A program made the translations under genes and the position numbers. The notes beneath the pieces are model-generated. The model was not told the DNA's origin. It worked only from the letters and a program-made list of their open reading frames with translations, and searched no databases. From Barthelona sp. PAP020 (lineage: Eukaryota > Metamonada: BaSk clade), in the NCBI GenBank assembly GCA_040182905.1, contig JARQWU010000103.1:1-32110 (forward strand): a stretch of 32,110 nucleotides of DNA. Direction: 5' to 3'. Of this stretch, positions 9,473-18,625 are shown in pieces. How positions within the stretch are numbered: position 1 is the first letter of the stretch; every line of letters begins with the position of its first letter.

Positions 9473-9778
9473 AAAAAATTTTTTTTTTTTGGAGTTTATT
9501 GTTGATATTTTGAAAGAATCGTTGATGCACAGATGCAAAAAATTAAAATATTCAAGTTTTTTACTCTATAATAAAAAGCAAAGAAAAATTTTGAAAAAAA
9601 TATTCTCATTGCAGACCTTGTTTCTTCGTCAAGAGAAATGTCATTTGATGTATGTTAGGTGCTAAAACTGACTGAAATCTCCAGATGAAATATGATTTCT
9701 TTCCTTTTCAATCGCATCAATTATTTGACTTTCTGTTGCTTTTCCCAAAATTTGCGTTTTTTTTGTTTTTTTTAAATC
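9473..9778. other. Intergenic spacer with A-run/T-run fold-back
   Basis: This holds the 3' flank of the coiled-coil gene and the 5' flank of uridine phosphorylase. It begins with an A8/T12 pair directly after the stop, and T-rich tracts precede the next ATG. Nothing else was recognised. Confidence 0.6.
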
Positions 9779-10654
9779 ATGCCTGAATTTGGTTCAGCAA
9801 ATTTTCCAACCACAGAAGATGGAAAAGTTTATCATCTTGGTATTAAAAAAGGTGATGTTAACAATCTTATTGTAACATGTGGTGATATTTCACGTGCTAA
9901 ATATTTATCCACTTTGCTTGATGAATCAACCAATCCCAATGATGAATTAAAATTAATTGAAATTCAATCTGAAAGGTTATTCTATTTTGTTAATGGTCAT
10001 TATAAGGGAGTTCCTATTACAATTGGTGCTTCTTTAATGGGTTATCCTAATATGGATTTCTTTATTCGTGAATTGAGAGCTGTTGTTGAAGGACCAATGG
10101 CTTTAATTCGTATTGGTACCACTGGTACTCCCAAAGAACATATTCCTTTAGGAAGTATTGTAGTTGCTGAATCTTGCCGTTTAATTCAAAGAAACTTTGA
10201 TCATTTTAGATTTGAGAAAAATGACCCTATGGCTCCCCCAGCTTATCATTTATCAGAAAAGGTATATGGAGATGAGGAATTGTCTGATGCTATTGAATCT
10301 GAATTAAAAAAAACTGATGTTCCTTATTTCAGAGGATGCAATGTATCAGCAGATACATTCTATGGTTCACAAGGAAGACAGACCCCTCATTTTAGAGATG
10401 ACAATGAAAATTTAGTTGATTGGATTGTTGAACAAGATGATGAAATTACTAATTTGGAAATGGAGACATTCCATTTGTATGACTTATGCAAGTTAGTTGA
10501 TTCTGAAAAGTTCGGCAAAATGTATGCTTCTTCAATGGCTATTGTTATTGCTCAAAGACGTTCTGATGAATTTATTATTGCTGAGAAGAAACATCAATTA
10601 GAAATTATGTGTGGAAAAATTGCTTTAGAAACATTGATTAAGAAGCAATTATAG
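9779..10654 (+). CDS. Uridine phosphorylase (PNP/UDP family 1)
   Basis: This 291-residue enzyme is of the usual family length. It splits uridine with phosphate into uracil and ribose-1-phosphate in cytosolic pyrimidine salvage. Visible family marks are the phosphate-contacting TCGDISRAKYLS block (about 33-44, Arg39) and the RIGTTGTP strand-loop (111-118), followed by HIPLGSIVV. The LEMETFHLYDL segment (226-236) contains the E-M-E signature that binds ribose, and an AQRRSDEF segment lies near the C terminus. The pattern fits uridine phosphorylase better than purine nucleoside phosphorylase, but substrate range cannot be proved from sequence. It is a single exon ending in TAG. It lies upstream of the RNA helicase on the same strand, with its own spacer. 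Confidence 0.88.
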   Translation: MPEFGSANFPTTEDGKVYHLGIKKGDVNNLIVTCGDISRAKYLSTLLDESTNPNDELKLIEIQSERLFYFVNGHYKGVPITIGASLMGYPNMDFFIRELRAVVEGPMALIRIGTTGTPKEHIPLGSIVVAESCRLIQRNFDHFRFEKNDPMAPPAYHLSEKVYGDEELSDAIESELKKTDVPYFRGCNVSADTFYGSQGRQTPHFRDDNENLVDWIVEQDDEITNLEMETFHLYDLCKLVDSEKFGKMYASSMAIVIAQRRSDEFIIAEKKHQLEIMCGKIALETLIKKQL

Positions 10655-10869
10655 AAAATTGACGATGCAACAAATTGAGAAATTATCGAAATTTTGTCTT
10701 ATAAATAATAAATGTAATTTTTATTTGGTGAAAGCTCAAAATTTGTTTATGTTGTTCATAATAAAATCATTTTATTGTCAATTTTAATTTAAAAACTGTT
10801 AGAAAATGAATGCATGAATATGTTTGGAAAAAGTAAAGATTGTAACAAAAACAATTTTTTTTTTTGACA

Positions 10870-12627
10870 ATGAGTTCTACTTGGTCATTTATTGGACTGA
10901 AAGATGAATTGTGTCGAGCTTTAAATGACAAAGGTTTTGAAGAACCAACTCCAATTCAATTAGAATGCATTAATCCAATTTTGCAAAGAAAAAACATAGT
11001 TGGTTCTGCAATTACTGGAAGCGGTAAAACTTTAGCATTTGGATTACCTATTATTCAACGAATTTTGGATGAAGTTGAAGATATTGAAAATATAGAAGGT
11101 CCTTGTTGTTTTATTTTTGCTCCCACTCGAGAATTATCTCAACAAATTTGTGCCCATTTAACAGATATAGCTAAATATTCAAAGGTAAACATATTAAATA
11201 TTATTGGAGGTATTTCTGCACCAAAACAAAAACGATTGTTGGAAGAAAGAAAACCTGCCATTATTGTTGGTACACCTGGAAGAATTAAGGATTTGATTGA
11301 AAGCGAAGTACCATTTATTTCTAATTTTTCGTGTTTGCGTATCATTTGTTTGGATGAAGTTGATAAGATGGTAGAAACACAGCGTTATGAGACCTTAGGT
11401 GAAATTATTAGTCTATTTCCTCCATTAGCACCTGTTGAGGAACGTCATCGATTGAAAGATGAAGGAGGTATGGGTTTAATTAGTAAAGAAGAAAATGGAG
11501 CATATTTTGAATATTTTGCCACATGTCATGACCGTCAAATTCTTTTATTTTCCGCCACAGCCCTTCTTTCAGCAGAAGGTCATATGAACATTCAAAATGT
11601 TAAAGCCAAAGAGAAAAAAAGGATGGATTCAAAGAAACAAAAAAGGTTATTCAATCAAAAACAAAAAAAACAAAAACACAAACAGAATAATGGTGTTGAA
11701 GTTGAAGAAGATACAATCGTTAGAAATATTCTGAAAATATTTGATAAAAGTTTAAAAGATTTCAAGATAATTGATGTTTCTCCGTCTAAATTTATTGGAA
11801 GCAATATTAAAGACTTTAAAGTTTTAACCTTAGTTGAAAAAAAGTTGGAAAATTTGCTGTTTATTCTAGAAAATGTCAGTTTTCCTGCTATTATATTTAC
11901 AAACACTATAAATGAAACCAAAAGGATAAAGAATGTGTTTTCCAAGCTATATGCTCAGAAATTCATTGATTATGGTATATTTGCTTTATTTGCTCAACAA
12001 AAACAAAAGCAAAGATTAAAAAATTTGGAAAAATTTCAAACTTTTCCTGAATCCAAAGCTATTTTAATCTCAACTGATGTTGCTGCTCGTGGTTTGGATA
12101 TTCCAAATATCGGTACTGTCATTAATTACCATTGTCCTAAAACAATTGATATATTCATTCATAGAAGAGGTAGAACCGGTAGAATAGGAAAGTCTGGGGT
12201 AAATTTATTTATGATTGCTCCTGATGAATTGGATATGATGGAGTCAATATTTGGAAGTTTGGACATTAATTCTAAGGAGTTAGAAACATTTAGTTATTCA
12301 AAGAATGATCATTTGATTAGTATACTGGAAAGTGCCATTGAAGCAGAATCGGATGAATATCAAAAAGTTAAAAATCAAGCAAACGAGAAATTTATTGCTA
12401 ATTTTTTAAATCAAGATGTCACTGAAAAAAAACGACCACCAACGTTGCAATCTGATACTGAAAAGAATAAAAAAAGGAAAAATCATATATTTAAACAAAA
12501 AGCTCAAAATGTCAGAAAACAAATGGTCAAAGAAAAGTTTAATGGGTTGGTTTCAGCTTCAGGATCCAATTCAAATTATTTTCACCAAATGGCCTTGAAA
12601 AAACTGGATTTGACGTCAAATAATTAA
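10870..12627 (+). CDS. DEAD-box-type RNA helicase, DDX24/MAK5-like
   Basis: This 585-residue ATP-dependent RNA helicase includes every core motif: Q motif (WSFIGLK...GFEEPTPIQ), I (AITGSGKT, 47-54), Ia (PTRELSQQ), TPGR, II (162-165), III (SAT, about 228-230), IV (IIFTNT), V (STDVAARGLDIP) and VI (HRRGRTGR, 431-438). Motif II reads DEVD instead of DEAD. The long insert between DEVD and SAT, the lysine-rich insert after SAT, and the QKQRLKNLEKFQ phrase before motif V match the DDX24/MAK5 branch. That branch works in 60S ribosomal subunit assembly in the nucleolus. The C terminus is lysine-rich, as expected for a nucleolar protein. The start is the ATG at 10870; an in-frame TTG two codons earlier is not needed. 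Confidence 0.88.
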   Translation: MSSTWSFIGLKDELCRALNDKGFEEPTPIQLECINPILQRKNIVGSAITGSGKTLAFGLPIIQRILDEVEDIENIEGPCCFIFAPTRELSQQICAHLTDIAKYSKVNILNIIGGISAPKQKRLLEERKPAIIVGTPGRIKDLIESEVPFISNFSCLRIICLDEVDKMVETQRYETLGEIISLFPPLAPVEERHRLKDEGGMGLISKEENGAYFEYFATCHDRQILLFSATALLSAEGHMNIQNVKAKEKKRMDSKKQKRLFNQKQKKQKHKQNNGVEVEEDTIVRNILKIFDKSLKDFKIIDVSPSKFIGSNIKDFKVLTLVEKKLENLLFILENVSFPAIIFTNTINETKRIKNVFSKLYAQKFIDYGIFALFAQQKQKQRLKNLEKFQTFPESKAILISTDVAARGLDIPNIGTVINYHCPKTIDIFIHRRGRTGRIGKSGVNLFMIAPDELDMMESIFGSLDINSKELETFSYSKNDHLISILESAIEAESDEYQKVKNQANEKFIANFLNQDVTEKKRPPTLQSDTEKNKKRKNHIFKQKAQNVRKQMVKEKFNGLVSASGSNSNYFHQMALKKLDLTSNN

Positions 12628-13596
12628 GAGAAACGGTTTTCAAATTCTTTTGAAAAAGAATTTTCACATTTTAAATGTTTAAGTTTGGTAAATGTTTTTT
12701 CTTTTTGTGTTTTTGTTTGTCAACACCAATATTGTTTTTTATTTCCAAGCCAAGAAGCACTGCGCGTATGAGTGAATAAAAAAGAATAGTGTTTATTTGG
12801 TTAAAGGCTTTCGAGGCCCGATTGATCTGTTGAAAAACTTTAGATTTTCTGAGGTAAAGTTTAAACTTTAAAATTTTGCTTTTGCAAAAATACAAAAAAA
12901 TAGGAATGAAGAATTTCTCCGAAATTTTCATACAGTCACTCATTTTCTGTGGCTGAGATTTAATGAAATGAGTTTTCTCTGATCACTTTTTCTTTGTAAA
13001 TAAATATAGTTGTTTCACAACTTGACCAAAAGTATTGAAAACTGTAAGAATTGGATAAGTTCAGATGTTGAAAATTTCGCTGTGCCAACTCAAAAATACT
13101 TAGTTTCACTCAGGCTTGTTATAAAAGAACGCATCTTAAATTGTAATTTATTTTAAAGTTTCATTCATTAGAAAATATTTTGCCATTTGTCAATAATATT
13201 GAATAAAAACTGTTTTTAAACCAAAAACAATCAATTTGGTGGAAAAATTGAGCAAAATAATATTTATTCATTTATTTATTTTTATTTTTTTTCAAATATA
13301 ATTAAATTTCAGTTTGAGTTGATTTTCAAGCAGTGGCACATTGCAAAAAAAAAAAAAGAGATATTCTTTCCAATAAACACAAAAAACAAAAAAACAAATA
13401 AATTTATCTCAAGTTTTATTTTTTTATTTTTTTTTGAAATCATTTTTTTGGTCTTTCTTTGGAATTAAAAGAAATTGAAAATTTTCAATTCTTGAATGTT
13501 CAAAGAAATGAATATTGATCAATCCAATGACAAATCAAAATGAAAAAAAGAAATATTTTGAAAAAAAAACATTTAATCAAAAAAATTGAGCTTTAA
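12628..13596. other. Long convergent intergenic region with one GC-richer patch
   Basis: This lies between the 3' ends of the helicase (+) and the PiT transporter (minus). Most of it is A/T homopolymer-rich. One patch, about 12744-12855, is clearly less AT-rich (ACTGCGCGTATGAG, TTTCGAGGCCCGATTG). On the minus strand, 12671-12943 is open for 90 codons from an ATG and includes an amphipathic helix-like stretch crossing the patch. I do not recognise it. The rest (12944-13596) shows nothing beyond AT-rich sequence. Confidence 0.5.
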
Positions 13597-15351
13597 TTAA
13601 TTAATCCAAGATCTATCAGGTCCCATTCCTAATTGCATTAATTTATAAAAGATAGCAGTAGTACCTCCAGCAATAGGTAAGGTAACAATCCAAGAAACAC
13701 CAATATTTCCAACCATTTTCCATTTTACACCAGCACACCCTTGTCTAACCAATCCAATACCAACAATACAACCAATCAAAGTATGAGTTGTTGATAAAGG
13801 TAATCCTAAAGAAGAACCTAATAAAACAACAACAGAAGTGGATAATTGAACAGCAAAACCAATTGAGGGAGATATTTCAGCAATATTACCACCAACAGTT
13901 TCAATAACCTTGTGTCCTAAAACTCCTAAACCAACAACTATACCCAAACCACCTAAGACCATAACCCACATAGGTAAAGCAACTTTACCTTCAACAGACG
14001 TTGTTTGCCAACAAGCAATAATAGCCGCCATAGGTCCTGTGGAATTGGCGGTATCATTAGATCCATGAGCAAAAGCTAAACATAATGAAGTGGCTAATTG
14101 TAAAGGAATAAAAATAGCTTCATAAGCAACATGATTTTTGGTCTTTTCATCAACATCTTCATCATCAGACTCTTGATCTGTCCAGTCATCATCTTTAACA
14201 TCATTTCGATTGAAACCATCAGCAGAAGGATCACTAGAATCTTCATAAGAAGCAATATCATCTTCATTAACATCACCAATTTGATCATCCAAACGATCGA
14301 TTTCCACATCTGTAAGTACATTATTGGGTTCTTCTTCTTCTTCTTCTTCGGGACTTTCTAATTTAACTTGATCCGGATCAATGACTTCATATTTAAAGCC
14401 ACCAGCAGCAGGATCAACATTCTGATAAGCAGGTAATTCAAGATTAGGATCAACCATTTCACCAAAGCTGAACTTACGGTTTTTATCACCAAAATCAAAA
14501 TCGTAATTTTGTTCATTTAAATCAACATCAAGTTTAATTTTTTTAACTTCTTCCTTTCTATTCTGTCTATTTTCCTTTTCAAGCAGTTTTTGTTCCCTCA
14601 ATAATTCAGCAGTAAAACGAACATATTGTTGTTTTCTAAAAATAAAAATGTAAAGTCCTGAAATTACACAAGCCAAAGTTGCACTTATCAATAAAGCAGG
14701 GAAAAGGTCAATATCAACTGGTAAAGCTTTTAATATCAAAAAAACGGAATAAATGAAAACAGTAAAGAAAATGAACAAAGGCATCCATTTCAAAGCATTG
14801 GTTAACTTCATTTTAGTATCAACCCATGTTTTTTGCATGATCCAATAGATTGCAGCAGCAATAACACCACCCAACACAGGTGACACAAACCATGAAGCAG
14901 CAATAAATGCAATTTTATCCCAAAGAATTGAAGAAACACCAATGGCAACAATAGCAAAACCACCAACACCACCAACAACTGAATGAGTAGTAGATACTGG
15001 TAATTTGAACATTGTAGCCAATAACAACCACAAAGTACCACCAATCAGAGTAGCTAACATACCAGCCATAAAATCATAATAATTTGTGAAAGATTTGGAG
15101 TCAACAATTCCTTTTCTAATGGTGTCAGAAACACCACCTCCCATAGTTACAGCTCCACAAAATTCCATGAAACCACCAAAAATAACTGCATTACGCAATG
15201 AAATTGCACCAGCACCAACAGCAGTACCTAATGAATTGGCAACATCGTTTGCACCAATTCCAAACGAAAACATGAAAGAAACCAAAACACCAACCACTAA
15301 AATAACATTAGGGGTAAATATATATTCGGTATTAGGGATTGGTATTGCCAT
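13597..15351 (-). CDS. PiT-family (SLC20/PHO-4) phosphate transporter
   Basis: This 584-residue inorganic phosphate symporter of the PiT family has an internal duplication. Each half carries the signature: GANDVANSLGT (33-43) in the first and GSNDTANSTGP (about 430-440) in the second. Each is followed by a LPxSTTH motif, LPVSTTH (117-123) and LPLSTTH (517-523). Around ten hydrophobic segments are visible. A long hydrophilic cytosolic loop (about 240-410) with runs of E and D separates the halves, as in eukaryotic members. It should sit in the plasma or an internal membrane and import phosphate with Na+ or H+; the coupling ion cannot be told. The frame runs 80 codons further upstream in basic sequence. 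The ATG at 15349-15351 matches where homologues begin; an ATG at 15471 is an alternative. Confidence 0.93.
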   Translation of the reverse strand: MAIPIPNTEYIFTPNVILVVGVLVSFMFSFGIGANDVANSLGTAVGAGAISLRNAVIFGGFMEFCGAVTMGGGVSDTIRKGIVDSKSFTNYYDFMAGMLATLIGGTLWLLLATMFKLPVSTTHSVVGGVGGFAIVAIGVSSILWDKIAFIAASWFVSPVLGGVIAAAIYWIMQKTWVDTKMKLTNALKWMPLFIFFTVFIYSVFLILKALPVDIDLFPALLISATLACVISGLYIFIFRKQQYVRFTAELLREQKLLEKENRQNRKEEVKKIKLDVDLNEQNYDFDFGDKNRKFSFGEMVDPNLELPAYQNVDPAAGGFKYEVIDPDQVKLESPEEEEEEEPNNVLTDVEIDRLDDQIGDVNEDDIASYEDSSDPSADGFNRNDVKDDDWTDQESDDEDVDEKTKNHVAYEAIFIPLQLATSLCLAFAHGSNDTANSTGPMAAIIACWQTTSVEGKVALPMWVMVLGGLGIVVGLGVLGHKVIETVGGNIAEISPSIGFAVQLSTSVVVLLGSSLGLPLSTTHTLIGCIVGIGLVRQGCAGVKWKMVGNIGVSWIVTLPIAGGTTAIFYKLMQLGMGPDRSWIN

Positions 15352-15934
15352 TTGTAAGTTTTTAAAAATAAACCTTCTGTTTTCTTTATTTTTCAAACAA
15401 TTGTCTTTCACTTTTTTAATTTTTTTTCCAAAGAATGCGACTTTTATTTTTTGTTTGAACAATTTAGACATTGCAAAATTATTTTTTGGTGTGTTTGAAA
15501 TGTTGAAAAAATAAAGTTTTTCAAAATTTTTAATGATGGTTGAATAAACAATATGATGTTCATTTATATTCACATAATAATTTAGCGTCAAATGGTTTTG
15601 TGAATGAAAGAAAATCTGACAAAGTCCACCATCGAAAAAAGAAAAACCTGAAAACAGTTAATCTTCAATATTTTTGGTCTTTTTCAACAACCTTTCGCCT
15701 TTGCCCACATATCTGAGTAAATATCTTGCAGATTCAATCAAAGGAAATTATCTTTGTCAAAAACAGAAAGATTTTTAATTCTGCAAGTAAGCAAATCAAA
15801 GAATCATAATTGAACACTTATTATGAAAATAATAACAAAGACAGAACAAAACTCACAATACAAAAATTTATAATGGGCAAATTTTTGTCAAAAATATTAT
15901 TTTAACAAAAATCTGACAACGAAGAAAGAAATAA
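15352..15934. other. Upstream region of the PiT gene, AT-rich
   Basis: This separates the PiT start from the end of the next minus-strand gene. The first 240 bp are an open extension of the PiT frame with Lys-rich, unlikely coding content. The remainder is AT-rich with no recognised RNA gene or repeat. Confidence 0.5.
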
Positions 15935-17248
15935 TCAAAGAAATGAAGAAGCAGAAGAAGGTCTATTCCTAAATGTTTTTTTATTTGAACGCTTTGATGT
16001 TTGGGAGCTGATGTTCCTGGGAAGTACTTTTGGCAAGGATGATCTTCTGATTTTTTGGATTGATTTTTGCTCTTTTGCTAAACTACTGGTGGGTCTTGCC
16101 CTTCCCGGGGCACTATATATGTCTCTATTTTTATTTATCAATAAACCTGATGAATCGCTCGACCAAAGGTTTTGAAAACTAGTTTTTGATACTTGACTAG
16201 CGTTTTCCAGGTATTCATCAACATTCCAATCATCTCGAGGTGATTCAATTGGTCTGGAAGAATTAGAATCAACATTATCGCTCAATCTAGCGGTCAACTT
16301 GCTTATTTCTAAATTCATTGATTTATATTGTTTTTGATAAGCATTCAATTCTTTTTCTAACAAATCTTTAGATTTTTTACTTTTTAAAAGCTCTTCTTTT
16401 AATTTTTGCATCTCATTTTCAAACTTTGTTTTCATTTCGCGATTTTCTTTGGTCAATTTTTTCAATTTTTCCAAAAATTCAGCATTCTTTTTTTCAACAG
16501 CATCCAATTGTGCTTTTATCATCGTTTTTTGTCTCACAGTTGCTTTCAACTCAATTTCTAATGCTTCTGCAGCACAGTCTCTTTCCAAAAACTTTTCCTT
16601 TATCTCTTGATATTTCTCAAATATGGCATTGGCTCCATCAGTTCTTTTCTTTAGATTTTGACTCAACAAAATATTTCTTTGCAAAGCTTGTTTTCCTTCT
16701 GAATTCAACTGTTTGTATGCCTTTTTAGCTTCTTCTTCACGTATTTCTTTTAACTTAACATTAAATTCTTGAATTAACAAAGTGGATAAGGATGTTTCTT
16801 CCAATCTTTTTTCAGTTTGAGATTCAGTTAAAGCTATTTGTAAATTTTCTACAATAATTTTAAGTTCCGCATTTTCTTCAGCTAAAAATTTGTTTTCTTC
16901 CAAAAGATTATGATTATTCACATGATCTTTTCTCAAAGTAGATATTTCCATTTCTAATTCTGTTTTCATATGTTTCCAATCAGATTCCATTGATAAATAT
17001 TCTTCCCTCATAATATGCATATTTCTGGAAAATCTTTCCTTTGTTCGAATTAATTCTTCTTCAACATTAGCCAATTCATTATCTCTTACAGCTACTTGTT
17101 GAGAATACATTATAACTTGACGTTCTTTTTCATGCAATTCATCTCTTAATTCTTCAATTTCATTTTGAAGAGTAGTCATTTCACTATTCAATAGGTCAAT
17201 AGTCTCTTTAGACCTGGTTGTTCGAGTTGATAATGGTGGAGGTCCCAT
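15935..17248 (-). CDS. Long coiled-coil protein with basic Ser/Arg-rich tail
   Basis: This is 437 residues from the ATG at 17246-17248. A short Pro/Thr/Arg N terminus leads into almost continuous heptad coiled coil from about 14 to 325, very rich in E, K, L and Q. The last ~110 residues are Ser/Arg/Asn-rich and strongly basic (KIRRSSLPK, KRSNKKTFRNRPSS) and look disordered. This layout, a long rod plus basic tail, is common in microtubule- or basal-body-associated proteins, including several CFAP/CCDC families, but I cannot assign a family. The minus-strand methyltransferase lies only 69 bp upstream. Coding status is firm from the long frame and its heptad pattern. Confidence 0.75.
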   Translation of the reverse strand: MGPPPLSTRTTRSKETIDLLNSEMTTLQNEIEELRDELHEKERQVIMYSQQVAVRDNELANVEEELIRTKERFSRNMHIMREEYLSMESDWKHMKTELEMEISTLRKDHVNNHNLLEENKFLAEENAELKIIVENLQIALTESQTEKRLEETSLSTLLIQEFNVKLKEIREEEAKKAYKQLNSEGKQALQRNILLSQNLKKRTDGANAIFEKYQEIKEKFLERDCAAEALEIELKATVRQKTMIKAQLDAVEKKNAEFLEKLKKLTKENREMKTKFENEMQKLKEELLKSKKSKDLLEKELNAYQKQYKSMNLEISKLTARLSDNVDSNSSRPIESPRDDWNVDEYLENASQVSKTSFQNLWSSDSSGLLINKNRDIYSAPGRARPTSSLAKEQKSIQKIRRSSLPKVLPRNISSQTSKRSNKKTFRNRPSSASSFL

Positions 17249-17317
17249 TAACTACATATATTTCTTAAAATATCAAATAAACAAATTAAAAAAAAATTGA
17301 GGTTTTTATATATTGTT

Positions 17318-17998
17318 TTATTCTTGAGTAGCTTCAACATTATCAGCATCAACATTGGACGCTTGATCATTTTTCTTCATAATATACACATAGAAATAAG
17401 AGGAAGGTTTTGAAGCATCATCAGAAGACAAAGCTTTAGGAATGGTCTTAGTAGTAACAGTCCAATCAAGTCCTTGACGTTGGAAATGATCTTGTCTGGT
17501 CTCAGGCAAACCATAAGTAATGTTAATATAGGTTCCACCAGGTTTTAAACATTTAAAAACGTTTTGATGCATTCTAAAGGCAAGATCAAAAGAATCACGA
17601 CCACATAAAACAGCGTCTAATGTTCCTTTATCAATAATAACATCAAATGATTCAGATTCAAAATCTAATTTGCAAGCATTCATAACTTGCCATTTCATTC
17701 CAGCCAAATCAGCATATCTTTGTTTCATAGAGTTCACACAAACTTCAGAGATGTCGATGTTGGTGATGTTTTTGTATCCATCCTCATACATTTGAGCAGC
17801 TAAACGAGAATTACCACAACCAAGTTGAAGAATTTGAGATCCAGGAGCCAAATGAGGTTGAATGTGATCTTTTAAGGATACATAAGTCACATACCAATCA
17901 AAATTACCGGTGTCTTTTTCATAACGCTATTGTTAGAATATTGAGCAAATAGAGCATGATACCTCATCCCAGTATTTGGGGTCTCCGTATTCAGGCAT
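17318..17998 (-). CDS. SAM-dependent methyltransferase, EEF1AKMT4/METTL13-like, two exons
   Basis: Spliced CDS is 17963-17998 joined to 17318-17926, giving 214 residues. The 12-codon first exon (MPEYGDPKYWDE) followed by RYEKDTGNFDWY restores the conserved YWD-RY...DW block. That block opens small class I methyltransferases of the EEF1AKMT4/METTL13 N-terminal group. Motif I is LQLGCGNSRLA (about 45-55). The acidic NIDIS strand, the SFDVIIDKGTLDAVL block and CLKPGGTYINITYG follow. EEF1AKMT4 methylates a lysine of elongation factor 1A in humans; the substrate here is unproved. The intron (17927-17962) contains TAA and TAG in the reading frame, so it must be spliced to give this protein. Without it the frame would begin only at a GTG. 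Confidence 0.88.
17927..17962 (-). other. 36-nt spliceosomal intron (methyltransferase gene)
   Basis: Read on the minus strand the intron runs GTATCATGC...TTCTAACAATAG. It is phase 0. CTAAC, the presumed branch site, ends 5 nt before the exon. Removing it fuses WDE to RYE and recreates the conserved family motif. Confidence 0.88.
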
Positions 17999-18625
17999 TT
18001 AAAGATATGGATGAAAGAAAAAAATTACTTTTGAAAAGAGATTCGCCAATTTTCTTTTTTCTTTTTGTCCAAAACTTTTCAGGTGTTCATTCAATGGAAT
18101 AATAAAAATATTTTACCATTAATCATTGAATTTTGAAGTTATGTTTTTGAGGAAAAGCAAAAAAATGGGGAACTTCCTTCTTGTTTATTAACAATTGAAT
18201 GTATTATTGTCTGCATATTCATAAATGGTTTTTTTTTCCAATTAATCAGTTAAGATTATGGGAGGTCAAAAGTTTAAAAGTTTTGAAAGTTTGAATTATT
18301 TTTTCTTAATTGTAGTTTTTTGTTTGCATTAGCAAACAAATTGCGGTATCTACCCCCGTGTTGCTTACAGTAAGGAGTTAAGCCAATTTCTAATGGTTGT
18401 TTGCATTCAAACGGGTTGTATAGAGTAACATGTGATTTTTAATGATTTTAATTTTGTATTACAATCAATCGATCATTTTGTTTATATTTTCAATCATAAC
18501 ATATATTTTTATCAGTCTTAATCAGTAATTTTTTTTTAAACAATACAAATTTTCAACAAATACTAATTGATTAAATGTTGGTTTTTAATCTTTAAAAATA
18601 AAACTTTGTTGGTTTACCAAAATAA
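17999..18625. other. Intergenic region containing a hairpin-rich island
   Basis: This lies downstream of PIF1 and upstream of the methyltransferase, both on the minus strand. Most is AT-rich. 18319-18412 stands out: a perfect 9-bp hairpin, a GC-richer stretch (GCGGTATCTACCCCCGTG) and a second hairpin sharing the same 10-base 5' arm. No tRNA, snRNA or open frame was identified. Confidence 0.55.
18319..18412. repeat. Pair of hairpins sharing the 5' arm TGTTTGCATT
   Basis: Hairpin 1 is 18319-18340: arms TTTGTTTGC and GCAAACAAA around the loop ATTA, 9 bp without mismatch. Hairpin 2 is 18399-18412: GTTTG and CAAAC around CATT. The 10-mer TGTTTGCATT occurs at 18321-18330 and again at 18398-18407. 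Between them lie GCGGTATCTACCCCCG and the near-palindrome CTTACAGTAAG (18364-18374). It may be a small structured RNA or a protein-binding site; identity is unknown. Confidence 0.6.

Noticed and set aside
12785-12850. Resemblance of CGAGGCCCGATTG...TTGAAAAACTTT to the U4 snRNA 5' region
   Set aside because: The segment that should pair with U6 (AUUGCUAAU-like) is not present, the distance between the kink-turn halves is far too long, and no proper 3' Sm-site stem is evident.
14131-14361. Open frame opposite the acidic loop of the PiT transporter
   Set aside because: A shadow of the E/D-rich codon repeats on the true strand; it has no features of its own.
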